Source: Methylobacterium bullatum
GTDB lineage: Bacteria; Pseudomonadota; Alphaproteobacteria; Rhizobiales; Beijerinckiaceae
Length of the DNA stretch: 64,000 nucleotides
Reading direction: 5' to 3'
Assembly: GCA_902712845.1 (NCBI GenBank)
Contig: LR743504.1
Location: 3,818,001 to 3,882,000, forward strand
Shown here: positions 33,779 to 44,147 of the stretch, piece by piece
Numbering within the stretch: the first letter of the stretch is position 1
How the letters are laid out: each line of letters begins with the position of its first letter
Program-made: the position numbers and the translations under genes
The notes under the pieces: generated by a model
What the model saw: only the letters and a program-made list of their open reading frames with translations
Database searches by the model: none
Told to the model about the DNA's origin: nothing

Positions 33779-36532
33779 TCAGGCCTTCTTGCGTGCCGCC
33801 GTCTTTGCCGCCGGCTTCTTTGCCGTAGTGGTCGTCTTGGCAGCGGTCGCCGTGCTCTTCGCCGCCGCCCCGGCTGCCGCCTTGGTCCCCGCCGCCTTCT
33901 TGGCGGGAGCCTTCGCCGCCCCCGCCTTGGCTGCCGTCTTCGTCGCGGTCTTGGACGCCGTCTTGCGGGCCGGGGCCTTCTTCTTGCCGCCGCCCGACGC
34001 CTCGCGGGCGGCGATCAGCTCCAGCGCCTGGGGCAGGGCGATGTCGTCGGCGGCGTGCGTCTTGGGCAGCGTCGCGTTGGTGGTGCCGTCGGTGACGTAG
34101 GGACCGTACTTGCCCGACTTCACCACGATGCCCTTGCCGGTCTCGGGATGGTTGCCGAGCGACCGGCCGGGATCGGAGGCCGGGCCGCGGCGTCCGCCGC
34201 CCTGCTCCTTGGCGACGATGAGGTCGATGGCGCGGTTGGCGCCGATCTCCAGAACGTCGTCGTCGCGGCCGAGATTGGCGTACATCTTCCCATGCTGCAC
34301 GTAAGGACCGAACCGGCCGAGATTGGCCAGGATCGGCTCGCCGCTCTCGGGGTGCTTCGCCACTTCGCGGGGGAGGGCGAGGAGACGCAGCGCCTTTTCC
34401 AGATCGACGTCGGAGGGGCTCAATCCCTTCGGCAGGGACGAGCGTTTGGGCTTGGGCGCTTCCTTGTCGGTGGAGGCTTCGCCGAGTTGGACGAAGGGAC
34501 CGAAGCGCCCGTCGCGCAGGGTAACGGGCATGCCGGTGACCGGATCGTCGCCGAGCACCCGCGTGCCGGGCTGACCGCCGCCGGAAGTGCCGTCGCCCTC
34601 GCCCTCCACGGCGTTGGCCGCGAGCTGGCGAGTGTACTTGCACTCGGGATAGTTCGAGCAGCCGACGAAGGCGCCGAACTTGCCGAGCTTCAGCGAGAGC
34701 TGACCGCTGCCGCAGGTCGGACAGGTGCGCGGATTCGAGCCGTCCGCCTTTTCGGGGAAGATGTGCGCCCCGAGGAGGTCGTTCAGGGCATCGAGCACCT
34801 CGGTGACGCGGAGCTCCTTGGTGCCGGAGATCGCGGCCGAGAAGTCCTTCCAGAAATCGCGCAACACCTCGCGCCAGTCGATCTCGGCGTTGGAGACCCG
34901 GTCGAGCTGGGTCTCGAGATCGGCGGTGAAGTCGTACTCGACGTAGCGCTTGAAGAAGCTCTCCAGGAAGCCCGTGACGAGGCGCCCCTTGTCCTCGGCC
35001 ACCAGCCGCTTCTTCTCGATTCGTACGTATTCACGGTCGCGCAGCGTCTGCAATACGGCGGCATAGGTCGAGGGCCGGCCGATGCCGAGTTCCTCCATCC
35101 GCTTCACGAGGCTGGCCTCGGAGAAGCGTGGCGGCGGCTCGGTGAAATGCTGGGTCGAGACGATGCGCTCACGCTTGAGCGCGTCGCCCGCCTTCATCGG
35201 CGGCAGGCGCTTGCCGTCCTCGTCCTCCTCGTCGTCCTTGCCCTCCTGGTAGAGGGTGAGGAAGCCGTCGAACTTCACCACCTGGCCAGTGGCACGCAGC
35301 TCGATTCGGCGAGGGCCGACGGAGGCGACGATGTCGACGGTGGTGCGCTCCAGCTCGGCCGATTCCATCTGGCTCGCCACCGTGCGGGTCCAGATCAGGT
35401 CGTAGAGCTTGGCCTGCTCCGCATCCACATAGCGGGCTACGGATTTCGGTAGCCGGCTCATGTCCGTGGGGCGCACGGCCTCGTGGGCCTCCTGCGCGTT
35501 CTTGGCCTTGGCGCTGTAGCGGCGCGGGACGCTGGGGAGGTAGCGCTCGCCGTATTCCTTGCCGATGACGCGTCGCGCGTCGGCGATGGCCTCCGGGGCC
35601 ATGTCGACGCCGTCGGTCCGCATGTAGGTGATCAGACCCACGGTCTCACCGCCGATCTCGACGCCCTCGTAGAGTTTCTGCGCCGCCCGCATGGTCTGGG
35701 CCGGCGCCATCCCGAGCTTGCGCGAGGCCTCCTGCTGGAGGGTGGAGGTGGTGAAGGGCGGGGCGGGGTGACGCTTGGCGGGCTTGGCCTCGACGCTGCC
35801 GACCTGGAACGTGGCGAGTTCGAGGTCGCGCTTGAACGCGGCGGCGTCCTCGCCGTTGCCGACGTCGAGACGCTGGATGCGCTTGCCGTCGGCACCGACG
35901 AGACGCGCCTCGAACACCGCACCGTCCTGGGTCACCAGGGTCGCCACCAGCGACCAGTATTCGCGGGGCTTGAACGTCTCGATTTCGCGCTCGCGCTCGC
36001 AGACGAGGCGCAAGGCGACGGACTGGACGCGGCCGGCCGAACGGGCTCCGGGCAGCTTGCGCCAGAGGACCGGCGAGAGGTTGAAGCCGACGAGATAGTC
36101 CAGGGCGCGCCGCGCCAGATAGGCGTCCACCAGGGCCTGGTCGATCTGGCGCGGGTTGCGCATGGCGGTGTCCACCGCCGCCTTGGTGATGGCGTTGAAG
36201 GTCACGCGCTCGATGGGCATGCCCTTGATCGCCTTGCGGGCGTTGAGGGCCTCGACCACGTGCCAGGAGATGGCCTCACCCTCGCGATCCGGATCGGTGG
36301 CGAGGATCAGGCCGTCGGCACCCTTCAGCGCCCTGACGATCTCCGAGACGCGCTTCGAGCCGCGGTCGTCGAGCTCCCAGAGCATGCGGAAATCCGCCTC
36401 CGGGTCGACGGAGCCGTCTTTCGCCGGAAGGTCGCGGATATGGCCGAACGAGGCGAGCACCTCGTAGTCGCGGCCGAGATACTTGTTGATCGTCTTGGCC
36501 TTGGCCGGCGACTCGACGACGACGACTTTCAT
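33779..36532 (-). CDS. topA: DNA topoisomerase I
   Basis: Relaxes negatively supercoiled DNA. The 917-residue enzyme begins with the Toprim domain (VVVVESPAKAKTINKYLG, then DPDREGEAISWH), has the active-site tyrosine in ITYMRTDG (Tyr303), and one zinc-finger module (CPTCGS ... GCSNYPECKYTR). C-terminal basic repeats with F/YGPYV words follow (GRFGPFVQLG, GRFGPYVQHG, GKYGPYVTDG). It ends in a Lys/Ala/Thr-rich tail of about 60 residues ending ARKKA, common in alphaproteobacterial TopA and probably DNA-binding. Confidence 0.96.
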   Translation of the reverse strand: MKVVVVESPAKAKTINKYLGRDYEVLASFGHIRDLPAKDGSVDPEADFRMLWELDDRGSKRVSEIVRALKGADGLILATDPDREGEAISWHVVEALNARKAIKGMPIERVTFNAITKAAVDTAMRNPRQIDQALVDAYLARRALDYLVGFNLSPVLWRKLPGARSAGRVQSVALRLVCEREREIETFKPREYWSLVATLVTQDGAVFEARLVGADGKRIQRLDVGNGEDAAAFKRDLELATFQVGSVEAKPAKRHPAPPFTTSTLQQEASRKLGMAPAQTMRAAQKLYEGVEIGGETVGLITYMRTDGVDMAPEAIADARRVIGKEYGERYLPSVPRRYSAKAKNAQEAHEAVRPTDMSRLPKSVARYVDAEQAKLYDLIWTRTVASQMESAELERTTVDIVASVGPRRIELRATGQVVKFDGFLTLYQEGKDDEEDEDGKRLPPMKAGDALKRERIVSTQHFTEPPPRFSEASLVKRMEELGIGRPSTYAAVLQTLRDREYVRIEKKRLVAEDKGRLVTGFLESFFKRYVEYDFTADLETQLDRVSNAEIDWREVLRDFWKDFSAAISGTKELRVTEVLDALNDLLGAHIFPEKADGSNPRTCPTCGSGQLSLKLGKFGAFVGCSNYPECKYTRQLAANAVEGEGDGTSGGGQPGTRVLGDDPVTGMPVTLRDGRFGPFVQLGEASTDKEAPKPKRSSLPKGLSPSDVDLEKALRLLALPREVAKHPESGEPILANLGRFGPYVQHGKMYANLGRDDDVLEIGANRAIDLIVAKEQGGGRRGPASDPGRSLGNHPETGKGIVVKSGKYGPYVTDGTTNATLPKTHAADDIALPQALELIAAREASGGGKKKAPARKTASKTATKTAAKAGAAKAPAKKAAGTKAAAGAAAKSTATAAKTTTTAKKPAAKTAARKKA

Positions 36533-36741
36533 GTGCGGATCAGCCTCTCGTCAGCGCCCGAGCTGCCGCCGGGACTCGCAGCCGGCGGGGTTTCTCCCAC
36601 CGGGACTCACAGATTGTGTGCAAGACTTCGAACGTGGCCTGGCACCATGGCCGGCCCGGCGCTTTGCGGGGGACAAGTGGGTCAAGGGCGCGGGGTTGTC
36701 AAATCGGGAGGAGGCGGTGCCGTTGCAAGATGCGGTACCCG

Positions 36742-37575
36742 TCAGATCCCCGCATACCATTCGTAGCCGCGATCCTCCCAATAGCCGCCCTGGCCGTCGC
36801 CGATCCCGGACAGGCTCTCCACCACCTCGATCCGCATGACGTATTTGGCGTGTTTGTAGCCGAGCTGCCGCTCGACCCGCAGGCGCAAGGGGGCGCCGTT
36901 CGAGACGGGCAGGGCCTTGCCGTTCATGTCGTAGGCCAGGATCGTCTGCGGGTGGAAGGCGTCGGTGAGGTCGATGCTCTCGTAGTATCGGATCGGACGA
37001 CCGTTCGGACCGCCATCGCCGGCCTCTGTCTCCGCCACGTCCCCGCCCTCGAGGCCGCCACCGGCCATCTCCATCGTGTCGGCGCAATGGAACACGACGT
37101 AGCGTGCGTTCGGCTTCAGCCTCGCCCGGGTCAGGACTTCGCCGAGCGGGACGCCGGTCCACTTGCCGATGGCGCTCCACCCCTCGACGCAATCGTGCCG
37201 GGTGATCTGGGTCCGCGAGGGCAGGGCGCGCAGATCCGCGAGGGACAGGTCCTGCGGCTGTTCGACGAGGCCGTCGATTCTCAGCCTGAAGGTCGCGAAC
37301 CCGGCCTGCACCAGGGCCTTGTAGCCGTCGTCCTGAGGGTCGATCGTGCCGTTCGGCTTGAACCAGGGCGAGATGTCACCTTCGTCAAACTCGTGGGCGA
37401 GGGAGGTCGGCGTCAGCAGCAGGCGCTGCACGAACAGGTTGGCATCCTCCCCGAGCTTCAGCGTGCGCCGGCCCCACGCGCTGCCGGCGATGCGGTCGCA
37501 GCCGCCGAGGAAGGCGGAACCCAGCAGGCCGGCCGCGCCGGTGAGGATGCCGCGACGGTTGGGAGCGCGCGTCAT
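36742..37575 (-). CDS. Sulfite-oxidase-type molybdopterin oxidoreductase
   Basis: A 277-residue periplasmic enzyme of the oxidoreductase molybdopterin-binding fold, related to MsrP/YedY. The N-terminus has RR followed by a hydrophobic run and LGGC, so a Tat signal with a lipid-anchoring Cys26 is likely. The molybdenum-binding Cys129 is in RHDCVEGWSAIGKW, and SNGAPLRLRVERQLGYKHAKYV is typical. It overlaps the cytochrome b gene by four bases, so the two form one electron-transfer unit. The substrate (sulfoxide, sulfite or other) is unknown. Confidence 0.82.
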   Translation of the reverse strand: MTRAPNRRGILTGAAGLLGSAFLGGCDRIAGSAWGRRTLKLGEDANLFVQRLLLTPTSLAHEFDEGDISPWFKPNGTIDPQDDGYKALVQAGFATFRLRIDGLVEQPQDLSLADLRALPSRTQITRHDCVEGWSAIGKWTGVPLGEVLTRARLKPNARYVVFHCADTMEMAGGGLEGGDVAETEAGDGGPNGRPIRYYESIDLTDAFHPQTILAYDMNGKALPVSNGAPLRLRVERQLGYKHAKYVMRIEVVESLSGIGDGQGGYWEDRGYEWYAGI

Positions 37576-38558
37576 CGGCTCTTCCTCGAATGGGAGGTCT
37601 TGCCAGAGTAGGAAGTCTTGCCCGGATCGGAGGTCTTGGTGGTCTCGATGACGAACCAGCCGGTGACCATGCCGCGCAGGTTGTTCCAGGCCCCCGAGAC
37701 CAGCACCAGGGCCACATGGACGAGGGTGAAGAGCACGAGCAGGTTCGTGACGATGAAATGGACGGTCCGCGCCGATTGCCTGCCGCCGAACAGGGCGGGC
37801 AGGGGCAGCACGGCGTTGAAACCCGGCGACATGGCGAGGCCGGTGAGCAGCATCATTGGCAGGAGGATGGCAATGACCACGAGGTAGCTCAGTTTCTGCA
37901 GGGTGTTGTAGCGCCGGGCCTCCTCGCCCTTGGGGAAGGTCAGGGTGAGGTGCTCGCGGACCGAGTCGCTGAAATGCTTCAACTGGTCTCCCTGAGGCAC
38001 GATCCGGCGGCGCAACTGGCCGCTCTCGATGCCGTAGATGAGGTAGACCAGCCCATTGCTGACGAAGGCCCAGGCGAACAGGAAGTGCCAGCGCCGCCCG
38101 GTGGCGAGGTCCTGGTGCGCCGGCAGCGTGATCCAGGCGGGGAAGGCCCGGCCCGCACTCTGGCCCTGCGCGGTGGAGAGGCCGAGCCAGCCGGTGGTGT
38201 CGAGCGTGTGGTCGCCGATCCTGACGATCCCCCGCGCCGCGCCCTCCGCCGTCTCGTCGTTCGTGACGGCGAGGAGCGGCGCGTCGAAGGTGGAGGCCGA
38301 GCCCCAGTACAGGGCGGGATGGGCGTTGAAGATCTGCAGCCCGCTCATCAGAAGCACGGTGAGGCAGACGAGGTTGATCCAGTGCGCGGCCCGGATCACC
38401 GCGGGGTGACGGAAGATCCAGCGGCGGCGGATCGTCTCGATCCGCTCGTCGGGCCGTCTCGTCGTGGTGGCTGCCAAGGGGCGGTCTCCGGCCTCGATCA
38501 CGAATCGCGCCGATCCGGATCGCCGGATGCGCGCATGTTCGGCGAGACTACGAGCCAA
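37572..38558 (-). CDS. Membrane cytochrome b partner of the molybdopterin oxidoreductase
   Basis: An inner-membrane protein of 328 residues or fewer, with four to five hydrophobic segments and haem-type histidines in [52 protein letters not shown]. This is the cytochrome b561/NiFe-hydrogenase-type fold. It should bring quinol electrons to or from the periplasmic molybdoenzyme encoded next. The start is uncertain: the longest frame begins at TTG 38558, and a GTG about 20 codons later is possible. It is divergent from pyrB. Confidence 0.78.
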   Translation of the reverse strand: MARSLAEHARIRRSGSARFVIEAGDRPLAATTTRRPDERIETIRRRWIFRHPAVIRAAHWINLVCLTVLLMSGLQIFNAHPALYWGSASTFDAPLLAVTNDETAEGAARGIVRIGDHTLDTTGWLGLSTAQGQSAGRAFPAWITLPAHQDLATGRRWHFLFAWAFVSNGLVYLIYGIESGQLRRRIVPQGDQLKHFSDSVREHLTLTFPKGEEARRYNTLQKLSYLVVIAILLPMMLLTGLAMSPGFNAVLPLPALFGGRQSARTVHFIVTNLLVLFTLVHVALVLVSGAWNNLRGMVTGWFVIETTKTSDPGKTSYSGKTSHSRKSR

Positions 38559-38667
38559 GGGGCGGAAAGGTTACACGCCCCCGTCGCGCCGACACAGCAA
38601 GCGACCGGTCCCCGGCCCATGGCTCCTTGCCGCTCCCCGTCCGCCTCCCTATAGCCATGGTCTCAGA

Positions 38668-39612
38668 ATGACCGTCGCACCCGCCTCCTTCCCCCATCGG
38701 CACCTTCTCGGCATCGAGGGGCTGTCGCGCCCCGATATCGAGGCCCTCCTCGACCGGGCGGAGGATGCCGTGGCCCTCTCCCGCCAGGTGGAGAAGAAGC
38801 GCACCACCCTGCGGGGCCGCACCCAGATCAACCTGTTCTTCGAGCCCTCGACCCGCACCCAGAGTTCGTTCGAACTGGCGGGCAAGCGTCTCGGCGCCGA
38901 TGTGATGAACATGTCGGTGGCCTCCTCCTCGGTGAAGAAGGGCGAGACCCTCATCGACACGGCGGCCACCCTCAACGCCATGCGGCCCGACATCATCGTC
39001 GTGCGCCACCACGCGGCCGGCGCCGTGCATCTCCTGGCCCGCAAGGTCGATTGTTCGGTGGTCAATGCCGGCGACGGCGCCCACGAGCACCCGACCCAGG
39101 CCCTCCTCGACGCGCTCACCATCCGCCGCAACAAGGGGCGGATCGAGGGTTTGAGGGTCGCGATCTGCGGCGACGTCCTGCATTCCCGCGTCGCCCGCTC
39201 CAACATCATCCTGCTCCAGGCGCTCGGCGCCCGCGTGCGGGTCATCGGCCCCTCGACGCTGCTCCCCACCGGGATCGAGCGCTTCGGCGTCGAGGTCTTC
39301 ACAGACATGCGCAAGGGGCTCGAGGGCTGCGACATCGTCATGATGCTGCGCCTCCAGCGCGAGCGCATGAACGGCTCCTTCGTGCCCTCGGTGAAGGAGT
39401 ATTTCCGCTATTTCGGCCTCGATGCCGAGAAGCTGGCGCTGGCCGCGCCCGACGCCCTGGTGATGCATCCCGGCCCCATGAATCGCGGCGTCGAGATCTC
39501 GTCCGAGATCGCCGACGGGGCGCAATCCCTGATCCGCGAGCAGGTGGAGATGGGGGTCGCCGTCCGCATGGCGGTCCTCGAAGCCCTCGCGACGCATCTG
39601 CCGAACGCGTGA
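38668..39612 (+). CDS. pyrB: Aspartate carbamoyltransferase catalytic subunit
   Basis: Second step of pyrimidine synthesis. The 314-residue protein carries the carbamoyl-phosphate motif [48 protein letters not shown] and [13 protein letters not shown] chose ATG 38668 ([19 protein letters not shown]). The pyrB stop overlaps the pyrC start by one base. The plus-strand run pyrB-pyrC-plsY is a single unit. No regulatory pyrI gene is present. Confidence 0.95.
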   Translation: MTVAPASFPHRHLLGIEGLSRPDIEALLDRAEDAVALSRQVEKKRTTLRGRTQINLFFEPSTRTQSSFELAGKRLGADVMNMSVASSSVKKGETLIDTAATLNAMRPDIIVVRHHAAGAVHLLARKVDCSVVNAGDGAHEHPTQALLDALTIRRNKGRIEGLRVAICGDVLHSRVARSNIILLQALGARVRVIGPSTLLPTGIERFGVEVFTDMRKGLEGCDIVMMLRLQRERMNGSFVPSVKEYFRYFGLDAEKLALAAPDALVMHPGPMNRGVEISSEIADGAQSLIREQVEMGVAVRMAVLEALATHLPNA

Positions 39613-40928
39613 TGGCCATGACCGGACACGTCCTCCTCACCCATGCCAGCCTCCTCGATCCGGCCACGAGCCGCGAGGGGCCGGGGCATGTCCTCGTCCG
39701 CGACGGTCGCATCGCCGATATCGCCTGGGGTGCGTCACCCGGTGCCCCCGAGGGCGCCGAGATCGTCGATTGCGGCGGGCATGTCCTGAGCCCCGGCCTC
39801 ATGGACCTCCGTGCCTTCGTCGGCGAGCCGGGCGCCGAGCACCGCGAGACCCTGGCCAGCGCCAGCGCGGCGGCGGCGGCGGGCGGGGTCACCACCCTGG
39901 TCTGCATGCCCGACACCAACCCGGTCATCGACGGGCCGGCCATCGTCGACTTCGTCCTGCGCCGCGCTCGCGACACGGCCTGCGTCACCGTCCTGCCCGC
40001 CGCCGCCATCACCAAGGGGCTGGCCGGCCAGGAGATGACCGAGTTCGGCCTGTTGCAGGAGGCGGGCGCCGTCGCCTTTACCGATGGCCTCAAGGCCGTT
40101 CGCAACGCCCAGGTGATGCGCCGTGCCCTCACCTATGCCCGCGATTTCGACGCCCTGCTGATGCAGCACGTGGAGGAGCCCGACCTCGTCGGCGAGGGCG
40201 TGATGAACGAGGGCGAGATGGCCTCGCGGCTGGGCCTCGTCGGCATCCCGCGGGAGGCCGAGACGGTGATGCTGGAGCGCGACATCCGCCTCGTGCGCCT
40301 CACCGGCGGCCGCTACCACGCCGCCATGATCTCCTGTGCCGATTCGGTGGAGATCGTGCGGCGGGCCAAGCATGACGGCTTGCCGGTGACCTGCGGCGCG
40401 TCCGTGAACAACCTCGTCCTCAACGAGGGCGACATCGGCCATTACCGCACCTTCTGCCGGCTCTCGCCGCCGCTGCGCCACGAGACCGACCGCCTGGCCC
40501 TGGTGGAGGCCCTGAACGAGGGCGTGATCGACGTCATCGTTTCCGATCACAACCCGCAGGATGTCGAGACCAAGCGCCTGCCCTTCGCCGAGGCCGCCGA
40601 TGGGGCGCTCGGCATCGAGACCCTGCTGGGCGCGGCGCTCCGCCTCGTCCATACGGGCGACGTGGCGCTACCGCGCCTGCTGGAGGCCCTCACCGTCACC
40701 CCGGCGGCGATCCTGCGGCGCGAGGCCGGGCGCCTCGCCGTCGGCGCGCCGGCCGATCTCGTGCTGATCGACCCCGACCTGCCCTACGTGCTCGACAAGC
40801 GGCGCCTCAAGTCGCGCTCCAAGAACTCGCCCTTCGACGAGGCGCGGCTACAGGGGGCGGCCGTGCTGACCATGGTCGGCGGGCGCATCGTCTTCCAGGC
40901 GTTGCAGGGTACGGAGACGGCGGCGTGA
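39612..40928 (+). CDS. pyrC: Dihydroorotase (PyrC-type, possibly non-catalytic partner of PyrB)
   Basis: A 438-residue cyclic-amidohydrolase-fold protein in the place of the class I dihydroorotase. Family words include [29 protein letters not shown] and [18 protein letters not shown]. The usual HxH metal pair after the DxR-like segment reads DLRAF here, so active-site histidines seem missing at that point; in some bacteria such PyrC-like proteins are structural partners of PyrB. Thus catalysis is uncertain. It is translationally coupled to pyrB and overlaps plsY by four bases. Confidence 0.85.
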   Translation: MAMTGHVLLTHASLLDPATSREGPGHVLVRDGRIADIAWGASPGAPEGAEIVDCGGHVLSPGLMDLRAFVGEPGAEHRETLASASAAAAAGGVTTLVCMPDTNPVIDGPAIVDFVLRRARDTACVTVLPAAAITKGLAGQEMTEFGLLQEAGAVAFTDGLKAVRNAQVMRRALTYARDFDALLMQHVEEPDLVGEGVMNEGEMASRLGLVGIPREAETVMLERDIRLVRLTGGRYHAAMISCADSVEIVRRAKHDGLPVTCGASVNNLVLNEGDIGHYRTFCRLSPPLRHETDRLALVEALNEGVIDVIVSDHNPQDVETKRLPFAEAADGALGIETLLGAALRLVHTGDVALPRLLEALTVTPAAILRREAGRLAVGAPADLVLIDPDLPYVLDKRRLKSRSKNSPFDEARLQGAAVLTMVGGRIVFQALQGTETAA

Positions 40929-41533
40929 CCCCTCTGCTCGATACCGGTTGGCCGCTCCTGCTCGCGAGTCTGGCCGGCGGCTATCTCGCCGGCTCGATCC
41001 CGTTCGGACTGATCTTCACGCGTTTCGCCGGTCTCGGCGACGTCCGCGCCATCGGCTCGGGTAACATCGGCGCCACCAACGTGCTGCGCACCGGCCGCAA
41101 GGGGCTCGCCGCCGCGACCCTGCTCGGCGATGCGCTGAAAGGCACCCTCGCCGTGCTGGTGGCCGCTCGCTTCGGCGAGGGCGCCGCCCTGGCGGCCGGG
41201 CTCGGTGCCTTCCTCGGCCACCTCTTCCCGGTCTGGCTCGGGTTCAAGGGCGGAAAGGGCGTCGCCACCTTCCTCGGCGTGCTCCTCGCCTTCAGCCCCA
41301 TCGGGCTCGCCGCCTTCGCGGCGATCTGGCTCGGCCTCGCCTTCACCTTGAAATACTCGTCGCTCGCCGCGCTCGCCGCCTCGGCCGCGACACCCATCGT
41401 CCTGTGGGCGGCGGGACAGCCTGCGGTTGCGTTGCTCTTCCTCGTGCTCGCGATCCTGCTATGGTGGAAGCACGCTCCTAACATCCGCCGACTGCTCGAC
41501 GGCTCCGAGGGGCGGATTGGGCAGAAGGGCTGA
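40925..41533 (+). CDS. plsY: Glycerol-3-phosphate acyltransferase PlsY
   Basis: Transfers acyl groups from acyl-phosphate to glycerol-3-phosphate at the inner membrane, first step of phospholipid synthesis. The 202-residue polytopic protein has all three family motifs: [32 protein letters not shown] and [22 protein letters not shown]. It overlaps pyrC by four bases and is followed by the second copy of the 104-bp element. Confidence 0.94.
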   Translation: MTPLLDTGWPLLLASLAGGYLAGSIPFGLIFTRFAGLGDVRAIGSGNIGATNVLRTGRKGLAAATLLGDALKGTLAVLVAARFGEGAALAAGLGAFLGHLFPVWLGFKGGKGVATFLGVLLAFSPIGLAAFAAIWLGLAFTLKYSSLAALAASAATPIVLWAAGQPAVALLFLVLAILLWWKHAPNIRRLLDGSEGRIGQKG

Positions 41534-41547
41534 CCCGATCGTCCGTC

Positions 41548-41651
41548 TAAGCAGGTTCGCGTTGGTCAACCAACGCTTCACCCTGCTTAGCTCTCTGATG
41601 TGTCGCAGGTTCTTATCGCAGAACCGGGGCCACTTCTGCGAAACCTGCTTA
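41548..41651. repeat. 104-bp dispersed element, copy 2
   Basis: Nearly identical to 5261-5364, with inverted ends TAAGCAGGTTCGC and GCGAAACCTGCTTA and the same two hairpins. It fills most of the plsY-dprA gap and ends 14 bases before the dprA start. Its right half reads open into dprA, which can mislead start calling. Confidence 0.75.
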
Positions 41652-41665
41652 GGGAGGTCCGGGGC

Positions 41666-42862
41666 ATGGGCATGCAACTCAACCCCGCCCAGCGCCTCGA
41701 CTGGCTTCGGCTGATCCGCACCGAGGGCGTCGGCCCCCGCACCTTCCGCACCCTGATCAACCGCTTCGGTGGCGCCGGCGCAGCCCTGGAGGCCCTGCCG
41801 GACATCGCCAAGCGCGGGGCCAAGCGCGTCGTGCCGGTGACGCGGGCGCAGGCGGAAGCCGAATTGGAGGCCGCGGCCAGGATCGGGGCCCGCCTCGTGG
41901 CCATGGGCGAGGACGATTACCCGAAACTGCTCCAGGCCGCTGATTCGGCGCCGCCCCTGATCGCGATCCGGGGTCAGGCGGCGATCCTCTCCCGGCCCGC
42001 CATCGCCATCGTCGGCTCCCGCAACGCTTCCGCCGCCGGCCTGGGCTTCACCGAGCGGCTGGCGCGGGGCCTCGGCGAGGCCGGCCTCGTCGTGGTCTCG
42101 GGGCTGGCGCGCGGCATCGATGCCCGCGCGCACAAGGCGTCCCTGGCCTCGGGGACGGTGGCGGTGCTCGCCGGCGGCCATGACCGGATCTATCCGGCCA
42201 ACCACGAGGCCCTGGTGGAGGGTATTCTCGATTCCGGCGGCGCGGTGCTCGCCGAGATGCCCATGGGCTGGGAGCCGCGCGGCCGGGACTTTCCCCGGCG
42301 CAACCGCATCATCTCCGGCCTCGCCTACGGCACCGTGGTGGTGGAGGCAGCGCGGCGCTCGGGCTCGCTCATCACCGCGCGCTTCGCCCTCGAACAAGGC
42401 CGGGAGGTCTTCGCCGTGCCCGGCTCGCCCCTCGACCCGCGCGCCGAGGGCACCAACGACCTCATCCGCCAGGGGGCGACCCTGGTCTCGGAGGTGGAGC
42501 ACGTCACTTCCGCCATCGCGCCGCTGATCGGGCGAGGGGATTTCGAACAGGGGACCGGCCAACTCGCCCTCGACCGGCCCGATCTCGCCGACGCCCCGAT
42601 CTTCTGGGACGAGCTCGACGGGATCGGCGGCGCGGCCCCCGAGCTGCAGGACGAGCTCGAGAAGCCGGAGCCAGAGGAGCCGGAGCCCGCCGACGACCGC
42701 GCCCGCCTCATCGCCTATCTCAGCCCGACCCCCATCGGCACCGACGACCTCGCCCGCGCGGCGGGTCTCAGCGTGCGCATCGTCCAGACGACGCTGCTGG
42801 AACTCGAACTCGACGGCCGGATCGAGCGGCATGGCAGCGGAGCGGTGTCGCTGGTGTCGTAG
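41666..42862 (+). CDS. dprA: DNA-processing protein DprA
   Basis: Protects incoming single-stranded DNA and loads RecA during transformation. The 398-residue protein has an N-terminal helix-hairpin-helix-like domain ([21 protein letters not shown]), the Rossmann core ([71 protein letters not shown]) and a C-terminal winged helix ([20 protein letters not shown]). I start it at ATG 41666 with GGGAGG eight bases upstream; the longer open frame from 41600 is repeat sequence. Confidence 0.92.
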   Translation: MGMQLNPAQRLDWLRLIRTEGVGPRTFRTLINRFGGAGAALEALPDIAKRGAKRVVPVTRAQAEAELEAAARIGARLVAMGEDDYPKLLQAADSAPPLIAIRGQAAILSRPAIAIVGSRNASAAGLGFTERLARGLGEAGLVVVSGLARGIDARAHKASLASGTVAVLAGGHDRIYPANHEALVEGILDSGGAVLAEMPMGWEPRGRDFPRRNRIISGLAYGTVVVEAARRSGSLITARFALEQGREVFAVPGSPLDPRAEGTNDLIRQGATLVSEVEHVTSAIAPLIGRGDFEQGTGQLALDRPDLADAPIFWDELDGIGGAAPELQDELEKPEPEEPEPADDRARLIAYLSPTPIGTDDLARAAGLSVRIVQTTLLELELDGRIERHGSGAVSLVS

Positions 42863-42930
42863 GGAGGACGAGTGTCCGTCTCTCTCGCAGCCAGCCTGCT
42901 GGATTCACACGTCTCGTGGGTACAACGGGT

Positions 42931-42965
42931 CCCCTCTCCTGGAAGGAGAGGGAGAGGGTGAGGTG
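42931..42965. repeat. Left flanking palindrome of the IS110 element
   Basis: CCCTCTCCTGGAAGGAGAGGG is self-complementary, followed by AGAGGGTGAGGTG. An inverted copy of the same unit (palindrome plus GGGGTGAG) lies at 44148-44180, so the transposase is bracketed by inverted copies. Confidence 0.55.
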
Positions 42966-44147
42966 TGCGACCTTTCCGGAGAGTCCACGCACCTTGTATC
43001 TGGAAAGGCGTCCCCGGGTGGTGTCCATTCGAGGGTGCGCCGAGTGAGGTGGCCGCCCCACCCGGCGCGCGGTCCGCGGCGCCCGCCACACCTCTGGCCA
43101 CAACCGTGGGTGAGCTTTGGGACCGTGGGCCGCTTCGTCACGCACGACCGGACAGTCGCTCGACAGCCCGTCGCATGGACAAGGCAGGTTACCGTGACAC
43201 ACATCGTCTGTGGAGTGGATATCGGCGCCGACACGCTGGATGCCCGCATCGGCCGCGATGGCGCCTGGCGGCAGATGGCCAACACCCCGGAGGGCCGCGC
43301 CGATCTGGCGGCGTTCTGTCGGGAGCACCGGGTCGATCTGGTGGCCATGGAGGCCACCGGTGGGTACGAACGCGCGGTCTTCGGCGCGCTCTGGGCCGAG
43401 GGCGTTCCGGCCACGGTCGTCAACCCGCGCGCCGTGCGCCGTTTCGCCGACGGCATGGGTGTGCTGGAGAAGACCGACCGGATCGATTGCGGGATGATCG
43501 CCTGGTACGCCGCGACCAAAGGCCTGCGTCCGACCCCGCCGGCCACGGCGACCCAGGTCCGGCTCACCGCCCTGGTGGTGCGCCTGCGCCAACTCACGGC
43601 GCTGAAGGTCGGGCAGGCCAACCAGGCCCGCCTCGTCACCGAGCCGGAGGTGCTCGCCTCCTTCACCCCCGTCCTGGCGGCCATCACGGCGCAGATCCGG
43701 GTGCTGGAAGCCCACATCGCCCAGGCCATCGCCCTGGACCCCGTCTGGACGGCCCTCGACCGATGCTTCCGCACGATCAAGGGCGTGGCCGACCGCACGG
43801 TCGCCCATCTGATGGCCGAGATGCCCGAGATCGGAACCCTGTCCAACAAGGCTGTCGCCAAGCTCGCCGGCCTGGCGCCCATCGCCCACGACAGCGGACG
43901 CCGCGCCGGCAAGCGCCCCGTGCGCGGCGGACGCGCCGGGGTTCGGGCCGTCCTGTTCGTCGTCGCCGAGATCGTGCGCCGATACGATCCCGACTTTGCC
44001 GCCTTCCACCAGCGGTTGAGCCAAGCCGGAAAGCCCAAAAAGCTCGTCCGCGTCGCCCTCGCCCACAAACTCCTCGTGCGCCTCAACGCCAAAGCCCGCG
44101 AGATCCGCAAGGACCTCGCTCTGGCCTCTTGACCTGACAGACAGTCG
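42966..44147 (+). mobile_element. IS110-family insertion element (ends approximate)
   Basis: One transposase gene with about 230 bp of structured non-coding sequence before it. No terminal repeats typical of DDE elements are seen, as expected for IS110. The sequence GACAGTCGCTC occurs on both sides of the gene (43151-43161 and 44140-44150) and may mark an end or a duplicated site. I set the limits at the two flanking inverted palindromes; true ends need comparison with other copies. Confidence 0.6.
43194..44132 (+). CDS. IS110-family transposase (DEDD recombinase)
   Basis: A 312-residue transposase from GTG 43194. The N-terminal RuvC-like domain carries the DEDD residues: GVDIGADTLDARI (first Asp), AMEATGGYERAV (Glu) and KTDRIDCGMIA (Asp). 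The C-terminal Transposase_20 domain has IKGVADRTVAHLMAEMPEIG and LAGLAPIAHDSGRRAGKRP with the catalytic Ser region. The frame is intact and normal length, so it could be active. The upstream frame from 42831 is not coding. Confidence 0.9.
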   Translation: MTHIVCGVDIGADTLDARIGRDGAWRQMANTPEGRADLAAFCREHRVDLVAMEATGGYERAVFGALWAEGVPATVVNPRAVRRFADGMGVLEKTDRIDCGMIAWYAATKGLRPTPPATATQVRLTALVVRLRQLTALKVGQANQARLVTEPEVLASFTPVLAAITAQIRVLEAHIAQAIALDPVWTALDRCFRTIKGVADRTVAHLMAEMPEIGTLSNKAVAKLAGLAPIAHDSGRRAGKRPVRGGRAGVRAVLFVVAEIVRRYDPDFAAFHQRLSQAGKPKKLVRVALAHKLLVRLNAKAREIRKDLALAS

